A DNA stretch of 17,515 nucleotides from VRUE01 sp044867925 (GTDB lineage: Bacteria > Actinomycetota > Thermoleophilia > Solirubrobacterales > 70-9): assembly GCA_044867925.1 (NCBI GenBank), contig JBIOVV010000025.1, forward strand, positions 1 through 17,515, written 5' to 3'. The position numbers and the translations under genes are program-made. The notes beneath the pieces were generated by a model. It had not been told where the DNA came from, searched no databases, and worked only from the letters and a program-made list of their open reading frames with translations. Below are positions 11,953 to 17,515 of the stretch, piece by piece (position 1 is the stretch's first letter; the number at the start of each line of letters is the position of its first letter).

Positions 11953-12660
11953 ATGAGCAGCGGACGCATCCTGGTCGCCGACGATGAGCCCTCGGTCCGC
12001 GAGTCGGTCGGCTACGCGCTCGCCCAAGAGGGCTTCGACGTCGACGTCGCGGTCGACGGCGACGAGGCGACGCAGAAGCTCGACGGCGACGGCATCTACT
12101 ACGACCTGCTGATCCTCGACATCATGATGCCGGGACCGAGTGGCCTCGACATCTGCCGCGACGTGCGCTCGCGCAGCGCCGTGCCGATCATCGTCCTCAC
12201 CGCCAAGGACGCCGAGGTCGACAAGGTCGTCGGCCTCGAGGTCGGCGCCGACGACTATGTCACCAAGCCCTTCTCGGTCCGCGAGCTGCTCGGTCGCGTG
12301 CGCGCCCAGCTGCGCCGTCGAGAGCTCGACCGCGGCCCGCTCAACCAGGCGGTGAAGATCGAAGCCGGCCCGGTGGCGATCGACCTGGTCCGCCACGTCG
12401 CCACCGTGCACGGCGCGCCGGTCAGCCTCACCCGCTCGGAGTTCCAGCTGCTGCGCCTGCTCGTCGGCCGCCCCGGCGAGGTCTTCCCCCGCCGCCAGAT
12501 CATGGAGGAGCTCTGGCAGACCGAGTTCGACGGCGACGAGCGCGCCTGCGACGTCCACATCTCCAACCTCCGCCAAAAGGTCGAGCGCGACCCCCAGCGC
12601 CCCGAACTGGTCGTCACCGTGCGCGGCGTCGGCTACAAGTTCGAAGGTGCGAGCGGCTGA
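11953..12660 (+). CDS. OmpR/PhoB-family response regulator
   Basis: A 235-residue two-domain transcription factor and partner of the histidine kinase that ends 2 nt upstream. The receiver domain has the acidic pocket D10-D11, phosphoacceptor D56 in LLILDIMMPG, T83 and K105 in DDYVTKPF. A linker near 120-135 leads to the winged-helix DNA-binding domain (about 138-232) with LTRSEFQLLRLLVGRPGEVFPRRQIMEELW, the recognition helix ACDVHISNLRQKVE and the wing VRGVGYKFE. The ATG at 11953 begins right at the receiver domain. The two genes surely form one operon. Targets are unknown; the divergent glycosyltransferase unit is a possible but unproven one. Confidence 0.93.
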   Translation: MSSGRILVADDEPSVRESVGYALAQEGFDVDVAVDGDEATQKLDGDGIYYDLLILDIMMPGPSGLDICRDVRSRSAVPIIVLTAKDAEVDKVVGLEVGADDYVTKPFSVRELLGRVRAQLRRRELDRGPLNQAVKIEAGPVAIDLVRHVATVHGAPVSLTRSEFQLLRLLVGRPGEVFPRRQIMEELWQTEFDGDERACDVHISNLRQKVERDPQRPELVVTVRGVGYKFEGASG

Positions 12661-12710
12661 AGCGCCACCCGTCCTATTTCGTCGTCGCGGGGATCGACCT
12701 CCGCGAGGAG

Positions 12711-13121
12711 ATGGGGCGACTGCGGAAGATGCCCGCCTTCGCTGACGGCCCGCTGGCGGCGCGCGAGCCCGAGCTGAAGGTCCGGCGCGCCCGCCGCCGC
12801 CCGAACCGGCTCGGCTTCGCGGTGCCGGCCCAGTTTCGCCTCTCGGTCACCGCCTATCCCGGGATCCGCGCCGGCGACGTGCTCGAGACGCTGCTCCACG
12901 AGCTCGTGCACCTGCACGTCGGGCGCGCGGCCGAGCCGCACGCCTGGCACGGCAAGACCTTCAAGGCGACGCTCGCCCGGGCGATGGTCGAGGCCTACGG
13001 GATCGTCGTATCGAGGGCCCGCGGCACGATCCACGGCGCCTACGCAGAGGAGATCGAGTCGACGGGGTTCCGTGAGAGCCGACGCCCGGATTCGAACCGG
13101 GGACCCCTTCATTACGAGTGA
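12711..13121 (+). CDS. SprT-like zinc metallopeptidase domain protein
   Basis: A 136-residue small protein with H63-E64-L-V-H67 (HELVH) and a nearby H80 in AWHGKTF, matching the SprT-like zincin fold (two His in HExxH plus a downstream His). Bacterial SprT-like proteins are poorly characterised; the eukaryotic relative SPRTN cleaves DNA-bound proteins. Residues 19-45 are strongly basic, suggesting nucleic acid contact. The ATG at 12711 is the first standard start; GAGGAG lies directly against it, so spacing is poor, and the next ATG at 12729 is possible. The in-frame codons upstream to 12657 look coding but begin only with CTG. The last 15 residues (SRRPDSNRGPLHYE) are read from the antisense of tRNA-Thr, so that tail is probably unselected. 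Confidence 0.72.
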   Translation: MGRLRKMPAFADGPLAAREPELKVRRARRRPNRLGFAVPAQFRLSVTAYPGIRAGDVLETLLHELVHLHVGRAAEPHAWHGKTFKATLARAMVEAYGIVVSRARGTIHGAYAEEIESTGFRESRRPDSNRGPLHYE

Positions 13122-13149
13122 AGTGCTCTACCAACTGAGCTACGTCGGC
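13077..13149 (-). tRNA. tRNA-Thr (anticodon CGU, codon ACG)
   Basis: A complete 73-nt cloverleaf on the minus strand. The acceptor stem GCCGACG (13149-13143) pairs with CGTCGGC (13084-13078), with discriminator U at 13077. The D-arm contains AGCTCAGTTGGTAGAGC, the anticodon stem CTTCA/TGAAG holds the loop CTCGTAA with anticodon CGT, and the T-arm is GGTTCGAATCC in context. The 3' CCA is not encoded, as is usual in actinobacteria. Its 3' half overlaps the end of the SprT-like gene on the other strand. Confidence 0.96.
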
Positions 13150-13160
13150 GGGACCGGTCC

Positions 13161-13166
13161 ATTGTA
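13161..13166 (-). promoter_or_regulatory. -10 box of tRNA-Thr
   Basis: TACAAT on the minus strand (five of six matches to TATAAT) lies 12 nt before the tRNA 5' end. It overlaps the AGGAG ribosome binding site region of the divergent TMEM175 gene. No TTGACA-like -35 is seen. Confidence 0.5.
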
Positions 13167-13176
13167 GGAGTGGGGG

Positions 13177-13842
13177 GTGGGACGGGGTTCCGTCGCGGCC
13201 GGACTCGATGATGGGGGCGTGTCGAGGGCGCGGACGGCAAAGCGGCGGGCGGAGAACGAGATCGAGTTCTCGCGGATCGTCGCCTTCAGCGACGGGGTCT
13301 TCGCGATCGCGATCACACTGCTGGTGCTGAACCTGGGCGTGCCCGAGCACATCCGCCACGACGACCTCTGGCCGGTGCTGCGGGACCAGGGCCAGGACCT
13401 CTTCGCCTATGCGCTCAGCTTCGCCGTGATCGGTCGCTTCTGGGTCGTCCACCACCGCTTCTTCGGCGACGTCACCGGCTTCGACGGACGCCTGATCGCG
13501 CTCAACCTCTTCTATCTGGCCTGGATCGTGTTGATCCCCTTCAGCAGCCAGGTGCTCGGCGACCACGCCGGCGACGAGGCGGCGGTCATCCTCTATGCCG
13601 TCAACCTGGTCGGGGTGCTCCTCTCCGGCGCGCTGATGTTCGCCGACGCCCGCCGCGCCGGCCTCAGCAAGGTGTCCGCGGAGGAAGCCGCGGTGGGTCA
13701 GCGCATCGCCCTCCTCATTGCCTCGATCTTCTTGATCTCGATCCCCGTCGCGCTGATCGAACCTCACCTCGCCCCGTACTGCTGGCTCGCTCTTTTCCTC
13801 GGCCCCTTGGTTGGCCGCCTGTCCCGCAAGAAGCGCTCGTAG
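13177..13842 (+). CDS. TMEM175-family (DUF1211) potassium channel-like membrane protein
   Basis: A 221-residue protein with about six membrane helices. The first helix carries the TMEM175 signature R-x3-F-S-D (R33, F37-S38-D39 in SRIVAFSDGVFAIAITLLVLNL). Bacterial members assemble as tetrameric K+ leak channels in which a hydrophobic constriction on helix 1 sets selectivity. FAYALSFAVIGRFWVVHHRFF (second/third helix region) is also typical of the family. Residues 1-30 are a basic cytoplasmic leader. The GTG at 13177 is preferred because AGGAG is 6 nt upstream; a GTG at 13219 would also keep the whole domain. The gene is divergent from tRNA-Thr, and its stop abuts the stop of the convergent ThiF gene with no spacer. 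Confidence 0.88.
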   Translation: MGRGSVAAGLDDGGVSRARTAKRRAENEIEFSRIVAFSDGVFAIAITLLVLNLGVPEHIRHDDLWPVLRDQGQDLFAYALSFAVIGRFWVVHHRFFGDVTGFDGRLIALNLFYLAWIVLIPFSSQVLGDHAGDEAAVILYAVNLVGVLLSGALMFADARRAGLSKVSAEEAAVGQRIALLIASIFLISIPVALIEPHLAPYCWLALFLGPLVGRLSRKKRS

Positions 13843-14949
13843 CTATCGCGGCGCCGTTTCCTGCAGCTCTTTGTCGGATGACGGCTGCATCCCGCTGCAG
13901 ACCGGACAGCTCGGCTCCGGCACCACCGGCTCGCGATCGACAGCCATCGTGCGCAGGTCGTAGATGTGGCCGACGCCGAGGGTCGAGGGCCTGGCCAGCC
14001 CGGTCAGGTAATGGAGGATGTCGAGGCCGATCTGGCCCCCGATCAGCCCGCAGGCCGGCCCCAGAGTCGCGGCTGGAGAGCCTTTGCCGCGCTGCTGGCT
14101 CACCGCGATGTCGTAGAGCGGGAAGGTGCGCCGGTAGCCGATCTCCTGACAGGCGAAGCAACCGGTCACGCCCGGCACGTAGAGCGGCCCGACCCGCGCC
14201 ACCGGCGGGAAGTGGCTCATCGCGATGAAGGGGATGCGGGCCGCGAAGCAGGCCGCGTTGATCCAGCGCTCGATGTCGTGCGCCGGCCAGTCGCAGGCGT
14301 CGATCACGAGGTCGTAGCCGGCGATCGCCTCGGCGATCGCCGCTTCGCTGTCGAGCTTCTGCACGCGCGGCTCGATCTTCATCGCTGAGTTGAAGCCGCT
14401 CAGGCGTTCCGCCGCCGCCTCGGCCTTGTAGCGGCCGATGTCGGCCTCGGAATAGAGCACCTGGCGGTTGAGGTTGCTCAGCTCGACCCGGTCGAAGTCG
14501 AGCAGCAGCATCTCGCCCACCCCGCAGCAGGCGAGGTTCAGCGCCGACCAGCCGCCGAGCCCGCCGACGCCGAGCACGGCCACCTTCGCCTTTTCCAGCC
14601 GTCCCTGGCATTCCGAGGCGCTGGGCCCAGTCGTGATGTCGCTGAAATACCGCAGCTGGCGGTCGAAGCGCTCGATCACCGGCGCGTCGATCCGATCGTC
14701 GTCGGCGCCGTCCTCGACGACGCCGAGCTCCTCGAACTGGCCGAGCAGATCGCTGACCTCGTCGGCCCCGAACTCCTCGATCAGCTCCTCTTCGGTCCGG
14801 GTCCCGTCGAGGGCGCCGAGCAGGCGCCTCCCGTCCGGATCGGGGTCCTCGATGTGGATGTCGGCCCCGGCGCTTGGCCGGAGCAGGTAGAGGTCGCCAT
14901 TGGGCGCTTCCATTTGCTGCGTTGTGCGCTTCAGTCGCGGTCGTTGCAC
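13843..14949 (-). CDS. ThiF/MoeB/HesA-type adenylyltransferase with N-terminal PqqD-like (RRE-like) domain
   Basis: A 368-residue E1-like enzyme, which would adenylate a C-terminal carboxylate of a small protein or peptide with ATP. Residues about 15-80 look like a PqqD/RRE winged-helix (LYLLRPSAGADIHIED, LLGALDGTRTEEELIEEFG, LLGQFEELGVVED), the fold that grips leader peptides in many RiPP enzymes. The E1 domain then has RFDRQLRYFSD, nucleotide loop GVGGLGG at 127-133, and LDFDRVELSNLNRQ at 150-163. Zinc-binding pairs are CFAC and CPVC, the latter near the C-terminus. The GTG at 14949 is chosen because GAGGAGG lies about 8 nt upstream; the GTG at 14958 abuts that site. Neighbours are the divergent winged-helix regulator and convergent TMEM175. 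No ThiS, MoaD or precursor peptide gene is visible nearby, so the substrate is unknown. Confidence 0.85.
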   Translation of the reverse strand: MQRPRLKRTTQQMEAPNGDLYLLRPSAGADIHIEDPDPDGRRLLGALDGTRTEEELIEEFGADEVSDLLGQFEELGVVEDGADDDRIDAPVIERFDRQLRYFSDITTGPSASECQGRLEKAKVAVLGVGGLGGWSALNLACCGVGEMLLLDFDRVELSNLNRQVLYSEADIGRYKAEAAAERLSGFNSAMKIEPRVQKLDSEAAIAEAIAGYDLVIDACDWPAHDIERWINAACFAARIPFIAMSHFPPVARVGPLYVPGVTGCFACQEIGYRRTFPLYDIAVSQQRGKGSPAATLGPACGLIGGQIGLDILHYLTGLARPSTLGVGHIYDLRTMAVDREPVVPEPSCPVCSGMQPSSDKELQETAPR

Positions 14950-14999
14950 GCTGCCCACCTCCTCTGGATACGCTTGAGACCAGGGGATTGCTCAAATTA

Positions 15000-15019
15000 G
15001 TTTCAATTAATCTTGAAAC
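15000..15019. promoter_or_regulatory. Operator-like palindrome between ThiF and HTH genes
   Basis: GTTTCAA (15000-15006) and TTGAAAC (15013-15019) form a perfect 7+7 inverted repeat with a 6-nt AT-rich centre, in an AT-rich island between the two divergent genes. It is a plausible binding site for the adjacent winged-helix regulator. Confidence 0.5.
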
Positions 15020-15057
15020 GCCGCTATGACGCCCCAGTTGCGGTACGCGCAGCGAAC

Positions 15058-15063
15058 TATCGT
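15058..15063 (+). promoter_or_regulatory. Possible -10 (TATCGT) of the first HTH gene
   Basis: TATCGT fits TAnnnT and would give a leader of about 21 nt containing the AGGAGG ribosome binding site at 15082-15087. No good -35 is seen. Confidence 0.25.
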
Positions 15064-15090
15064 GGTGCCGCCAACTACGCCAGGAGGGCC

Positions 15091-15762
15091 ATGAAGGGCA
15101 AGTCGATGCAGGAGCTGAGCGAAGCGGATGGGCTGAGAACCTTCTTCGACCGGCGGCTGATCAAAGCGCTGGGCCATCCGGTGCGGGAGCACATCCTCGC
15201 CGTCCTCAACGAACGCGTCGCCAGCGCGAGAGAAATCGGGCAGGAACTCGGGGCCGAGGTCAGCTCCTTCTACCACCACATCGAGGAGCTGGAGAAACTC
15301 GACTGCATCGAGCGGGTCGAGACGCGGAAGCGGCGCGGGGCAAAGGAGCACTTCTTCAGGGCGAAGAGGACCGTCTTCTTCGACGATGAGGCCTGGCAGC
15401 GACTTCCTGTCTCGCTGAGGACAGATTTGACCGCCAGCTTCGTCCAGTCGATTTTCGACGATGCGACCTTGGCCCTGGACGCTGGGACATTCGCCGGGCG
15501 AGGGAACGAGCATGTGAGCTGGACGCCGGCGAGGGTGGACGCCCAAGGCTGGGAGGAAGCGACCCGGCTGATCAACCAGACGCTCAGTCGCTTGGCGACG
15601 ATCATGGAAGCGAGCGCGGCGCGACTGGCGGCGGAAGGAAAGGAAGGCCTGTCGGCCACCGTGGGGATCCTCGCGTTCGAGACCCCGATGCCGCCTAAGG
15701 GCGGCGCCGCGATGCCAGGGCACGAGCACGAGAGAGCACCGCGTCCAGCATCGGCTCGGTGA
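15091..15762 (+). CDS. ArsR-like winged-helix transcriptional regulator (paralog 1)
   Basis: A 223-residue DNA-binding protein. The N-terminal ArsR-like winged helix spans roughly residues 20-95: FFDRRLIKALGHPVREHILAVLNERVASAREIGQELG, then SSFYHHIEELEKLDCIERVETRKRRGAKEHFFRA, i.e. helix-turn-helix plus wing. The C-terminal half (about 100-205, with HVSWTPARVDAQGWEEA) is a helical effector or dimer domain of unknown ligand. By eye it is about 45 % identical without gaps over some 178 residues to the second regulator at 16764. No metal-binding cysteine set of the classical ArsR type is evident. The ATG at 15091 has AGGAGGG close upstream; a longer frame to a TTG at 15013 runs through promoter DNA. 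The last 68 nt overlap the convergent uracil-DNA glycosylase gene, and the C-terminal His/Arg-rich tail arises there. Confidence 0.83.
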   Translation: MKGKSMQELSEADGLRTFFDRRLIKALGHPVREHILAVLNERVASAREIGQELGAEVSSFYHHIEELEKLDCIERVETRKRRGAKEHFFRAKRTVFFDDEAWQRLPVSLRTDLTASFVQSIFDDATLALDAGTFAGRGNEHVSWTPARVDAQGWEEATRLINQTLSRLATIMEASAARLAAEGKEGLSATVGILAFETPMPPKGGAAMPGHEHERAPRPASAR

Positions 15763-16411
15763 GCCGGCCGGTGAAGGTGTTCTGCTGGCTCGGGTGGTAG
15801 CAGCCGAGCAGGGCCCAGCGGTCTACGGCGACCTCGGCTCCGTGGCCGAAGCGGGGCCTCGGCCTGGGTATCTCGTTCCCGAGGGCGCGAAGAGCCCGCA
15901 GCGCACCGTCCCAGGCAAAGCCGCCGAGAGCAACGATCGTGCCGCAGTTCTCCAGCAGCGCCAGCTCACGCTCCAGATACGGCAGGCACCGATCGCGCTC
16001 GGAGGGAGTGGGGCGGTTCGCGGGCGGAGCACACCGCACCACGGCGGTTACGTAGGCGTCCTGAAGGCGCAGGCCATCGCCCCGGTGGGCGCTGTCGGGC
16101 CGGTTCGCAAAGCCGGCGCGATGCAGCGCGGCGTAGAGCCAGTCGCCGGAACGGTCCCCGGTGAACATCCGGCCGGTGCGATTGGCGCCATGGGCCGCCG
16201 GAGCTAGACCCACGATCGCCACTCGCGCAGTCGGATCGCCAAAGCCGGCGACGGGGCGCGCCCAGTAGCTCTCGCCCAGATAGCGACGAGGGGGATCGCC
16301 GGCACGCTCCTCCCGCCACTCAACGAGCCGCGGACAGAGCCTGCAGCTGTGGATTTCGGATGCCAGCTCCGAAAAGGCTTCGCTGTCCTCTGTGGGGGCG
16401 CTGTCGGCCAT
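15695..16411 (-). CDS. Family 5 uracil-DNA glycosylase (UdgB-like, 4Fe-4S)
   Basis: A 238-residue base-excision repair enzyme that removes uracil, and in characterised members hypoxanthine and other deaminated bases, from DNA. The iron-sulfur ligands are C23 and C26 (CRLCPRL) plus C127 and C142 (RCAPPANRPTPSERDRC). Motif A is GLAPAAHGANRTG at 68-80, which lacks the polar catalytic residue of family 4, a family 5 trait. The DNA-intercalating motif HPSQQNTFTGRLT starts at H206. Length fits the family. The ATG at 16411 has no clear ribosome binding site; no better start is available because C23 lies close downstream. Its 3' end overlaps the regulator at 15091. It lies between two paralogous regulators, but nothing shows they control it. 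Confidence 0.92.
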   Translation of the reverse strand: MADSAPTEDSEAFSELASEIHSCRLCPRLVEWREERAGDPPRRYLGESYWARPVAGFGDPTARVAIVGLAPAAHGANRTGRMFTGDRSGDWLYAALHRAGFANRPDSAHRGDGLRLQDAYVTAVVRCAPPANRPTPSERDRCLPYLERELALLENCGTIVALGGFAWDGALRALRALGNEIPRPRPRFGHGAEVAVDRWALLGCYHPSQQNTFTGRLTEPMLDAVLSRARALASRRRP

Positions 16412-16444
16412 TCGTGTTGATCATGGCGGCCAAGTGCGGCAAGC

Positions 16445-16481
16445 GGCGGATCGATCCCTCGAGTCGACGAATCGATCCGCC
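16445..16481. terminator. Hairpin downstream of the 19-codon frame
   Basis: Perfect 11-bp arms GGCGGATCGAT (16445-16455) and complement (16471-16481) around a 15-nt loop holding CTCGAG and GTCGAC side by side. On the minus strand it begins 16 nt after the small frame's stop, and it lies 33 nt upstream of the glycosylase start. It could end a short minus-strand transcript. Confidence 0.5.
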
Positions 16482-16497
16482 TGCCTGCATCGCAGAT

Positions 16498-16557
16498 CTA
16501 GCGTGTCTTGTTGATCGAAAGCAGCGGAACGACCTGCTCGGTCTTGCCGATCTTCAC
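16498..16557 (-). CDS. Candidate 19-residue microprotein
   Basis: A GTG-initiated frame encoding VKIGKTEQVVPLLSINKTR (initiator V read as Met), stop TAG at 16498-16500. I do not recognise it. Support: AGGGGGTGA on the minus strand (16572-16564) matches the ideal AGGAGGTGA at eight of nine positions with a 6-nt gap to the GTG. Sixteen of 19 third positions are G or C, against about six of 19 in the longer overlapping frame on the same strand. A strong hairpin follows 16 nt after the stop. Two stop codons lie in frame just upstream, so it is not the end of a longer gene in this frame. It might be a true small protein, a leader peptide, or a decayed gene end. Confidence 0.35.
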   Translation of the reverse strand: MKIGKTEQVVPLLSINKTR

Positions 16558-16637
16558 CCTGCCTCACCCCCTTCGCAATCGTCAGCTCTTGCGGTTGGGG
16601 GTCGCGACCCATCCGGTACGACGCTTTAGACCGACCG

Positions 16638-16661
16638 AATGCTGGAAAAAGTTCCAGTATT
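16638..16661. promoter_or_regulatory. Palindrome upstream of the second HTH gene
   Basis: AATGCTGGAA (16638-16647) and TTCCAGTATT (16652-16661) pair at nine of ten positions, with one G-T, around AAAG. It sits 103 nt before the regulator start and could be its operator or a small RNA hairpin. It resembles no other site in the window. Confidence 0.4.
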
Positions 16662-16763
16662 AAAGTCTTGGCCTGCAAATTGGCGGTTTTAGGTTTCCAA
16701 TTCGGCTTTGGGTCCAATACGATGGAGTGGTTCAAGGTTGCAATAACGAAATGAGGAGTCGCT

Positions 16764-17411
16764 TTGGCCGCAAAGACCAAGACCAAGAAAAAGAAGGGAA
16801 CCGGCGTTGATCAGCGCTTGGTGAAGGCGCTTGCGCATCCGTTGCGCGTGGAGATCTTGACCATCCTCAACGAGCGGATGGCGAGCCCGAACGAACTTTC
16901 GAAGGAGCTTGAGGAGGGCCTCAGCCAGGTCAGCTACCACGTCAAAGTGCTCAAGGACTTCGAGTGCATTGAAATGGTCAAGACTGAGCCGCGGCGAGGC
17001 GCCGTCGAGCATTATTACCGCGCGACCGCAAGGGCATTTCTCACGGATAGCGACTGGCAGTCGCTCCCTGAGTCGGTTAAGCCCGGCGTGAGCGCCTCAA
17101 GCATCCAGATGATCATCGAGGACGTCTTTGGGGCTCTCACGGGCGGCACGTTCGATGCACGGGATGACCGGCACCTGAGCTGGACACCCGGCATTGTCGA
17201 CGAGCAAGGTTGGGAGGAATCGGTCGAGCTCGCCGCCGAGACTCTGGAGAGCGTGATCAAGATTCAGGCTGAAAGCATGAAGCGGCTCGCCAAGTCTGGA
17301 GAGGAGGGGATTCCGGCGACGACGGTCGTGATGAACTTCGAAGGCCTGTCCCCAGAGGCCAAGTCGAGTAAAGGCCTCAAAAAAGGCCGCGCGAAGAAAG
17401 CTGTCAAGTAG
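16764..17411 (+). CDS. ArsR-like winged-helix transcriptional regulator (paralog 2)
   Basis: A 215-residue regulator homologous along its length to the one at 15091 (about 45 % identity by eye, no gaps over some 178 residues). A Lys-rich leader (AAKTKTKKKKG) precedes the winged helix (about 15-92: VDQRLVKALAHPLRVEILTILNERMASPNELSKELE, then SYHVKVLKDFECIEMVKTEPRRGAVEHYYRA). The C-terminal domain (about 95-190) keeps HLSWTPGIVDEQGWEE, shared with the paralog, and ends in a Lys/Arg-rich tail that could add non-specific DNA binding. The start is a TTG at 16764 with GAGGAG 5 nt upstream, the best initiation signal here. Third-position GC is lower than in most neighbours, so it may be more recently acquired or less highly expressed. 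Ligand and targets are unknown. Confidence 0.85.
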   Translation: MAAKTKTKKKKGTGVDQRLVKALAHPLRVEILTILNERMASPNELSKELEEGLSQVSYHVKVLKDFECIEMVKTEPRRGAVEHYYRATARAFLTDSDWQSLPESVKPGVSASSIQMIIEDVFGALTGGTFDARDDRHLSWTPGIVDEQGWEESVELAAETLESVIKIQAESMKRLAKSGEEGIPATTVVMNFEGLSPEAKSSKGLKKGRAKKAVK

Positions 17412-17452
17412 GTCTGGAAATTCAAAGCAAAAGCAGTTAGAACTCCTCATAT

Positions 17453-17480
17453 GCTTCGCGCCCACCTATGGGTTCGAAGC
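17453..17480 (+). terminator. Hairpin after the second HTH gene
   Basis: GCTTCG (17453-17458) pairs with CGAAGC (17475-17480), and CCCA (17461-17464) with TGGG (17469-17472), with a small internal loop between. It starts 42 nt past the stop codon. There is no T-tract. Probable terminator, less strong than the others. Confidence 0.4.
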
Positions 17481-17515
17481 GAGCATTTGCCATCAGCAGG
17501 CGGCGGCGCGATCTC

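Larger units (their letters stand above)
16412..16763. other. 352-nt region without a long gene; holds a candidate microprotein gene and palindromes
   Basis: Between the glycosylase start and the second HTH gene. Going left to right: an 11-bp hairpin (16445-16481), a 19-codon minus-strand reading frame with its ribosome binding site (16498-16572), an apparently featureless stretch, a 24-nt palindrome (16638-16661), and AATTGG/CCAATT (16678-16683 and 16697-16702). Base composition is more AT-rich than in the neighbouring genes to the right of about 16620. I see no longer conserved protein here on either strand. Confidence 0.5.

Noticed and set aside
16421..16786. 121-codon minus-strand frame across the gap before the second regulator
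   Set aside because: Third-position GC is low, it runs through the hairpin and the regulator's start, and it has no recognisable domain. The 19-codon frame fits the coding bias better.
10641..17448. AACTCCTCAT next to the kinase start and again near 17441
   Set aside because: Ten shared bases that look like a ribosome-binding-site complement; most likely coincidence.
3271..17473. Heptamer TATGGGT in the loops of three hairpins (3271-3277 plus, 10597-10603 minus, 17467-17473 plus)
   Set aside because: Intriguing, but a 7-mer in three loops is weak evidence and the flanks do not align. Needs a genome-wide count.
17437..17515. Minus-strand frame entering from the right edge and ending at 17437 (MANARFEPIGGREAYEEF at the end)
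   Set aside because: It could be the end of a convergent gene, but only 25 codons are visible, GC3 is unremarkable and the probable terminator hairpin lies inside it. Not supportable without the next bases.

Overview
This is a 17.5-kb, GC-rich chromosomal window with very high GC at third codon positions. It fits an actinobacterium, most likely of the Thermoleophilia/Solirubrobacterales type. That placement is inferred from composition, protein flavour and a local pair of winged-helix regulator paralogs; no rRNA or marker search was possible. Nearly all of it is ordinary, densely packed chromosome. I see no transposase, integrase, phage gene or CRISPR array.

Left part (1-5115): the 5' end of a class II (B12-dependent) ribonucleotide reductase gene runs off the left edge on the minus strand. 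A TrhA/hemolysin-III membrane protein is divergent to it. A small redox-type locus follows: yceI and an NAD(P)H-dependent FMN reductase form a minus-strand operon divergent from a MarR regulator, with operator-like palindromes between them. Next come a siroheme-synthesis dehydrogenase/ferrochelatase with a cysteine-rich N-terminal extension and a UDP-glucose-4-epimerase-like SDR, both on the minus strand.

Middle (5238-12660): an archaeal-type topoisomerase IA, thymidylate kinase and DNA polymerase III delta' lie on the plus strand. The delta' gene carries a large perfect palindrome inside its reading frame. A GT2 glycosyltransferase and DUF2304 membrane protein form a minus-strand pair, and a two-component system (histidine kinase and OmpR-type regulator) runs on the plus strand.

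Right part (12711-17515): a SprT-like metallopeptidase gene ends antisense to tRNA-Thr(CGU). Then come a TMEM175-family channel, a ThiF/MoeB-type adenylyltransferase with an N-terminal PqqD-like (RRE-like) domain, and two paralogous ArsR-like winged-helix regulators flanking a family-5 uracil-DNA glycosylase.

Most transcription-unit ends carry a 37-47-nt stem-loop with 11-13 bp perfect arms and no U-tract, the style of actinobacterial terminators. Several genes lack a Shine-Dalgarno but have a TAnnnT hexamer ending 6-10 nt before the start codon, suggesting leaderless or near-leaderless mRNAs. The least explained items are a 19-codon reading frame with a near-perfect ribosome binding site and a downstream hairpin (16498-16572), the delta' palindrome, and the RRE-ThiF fusion.
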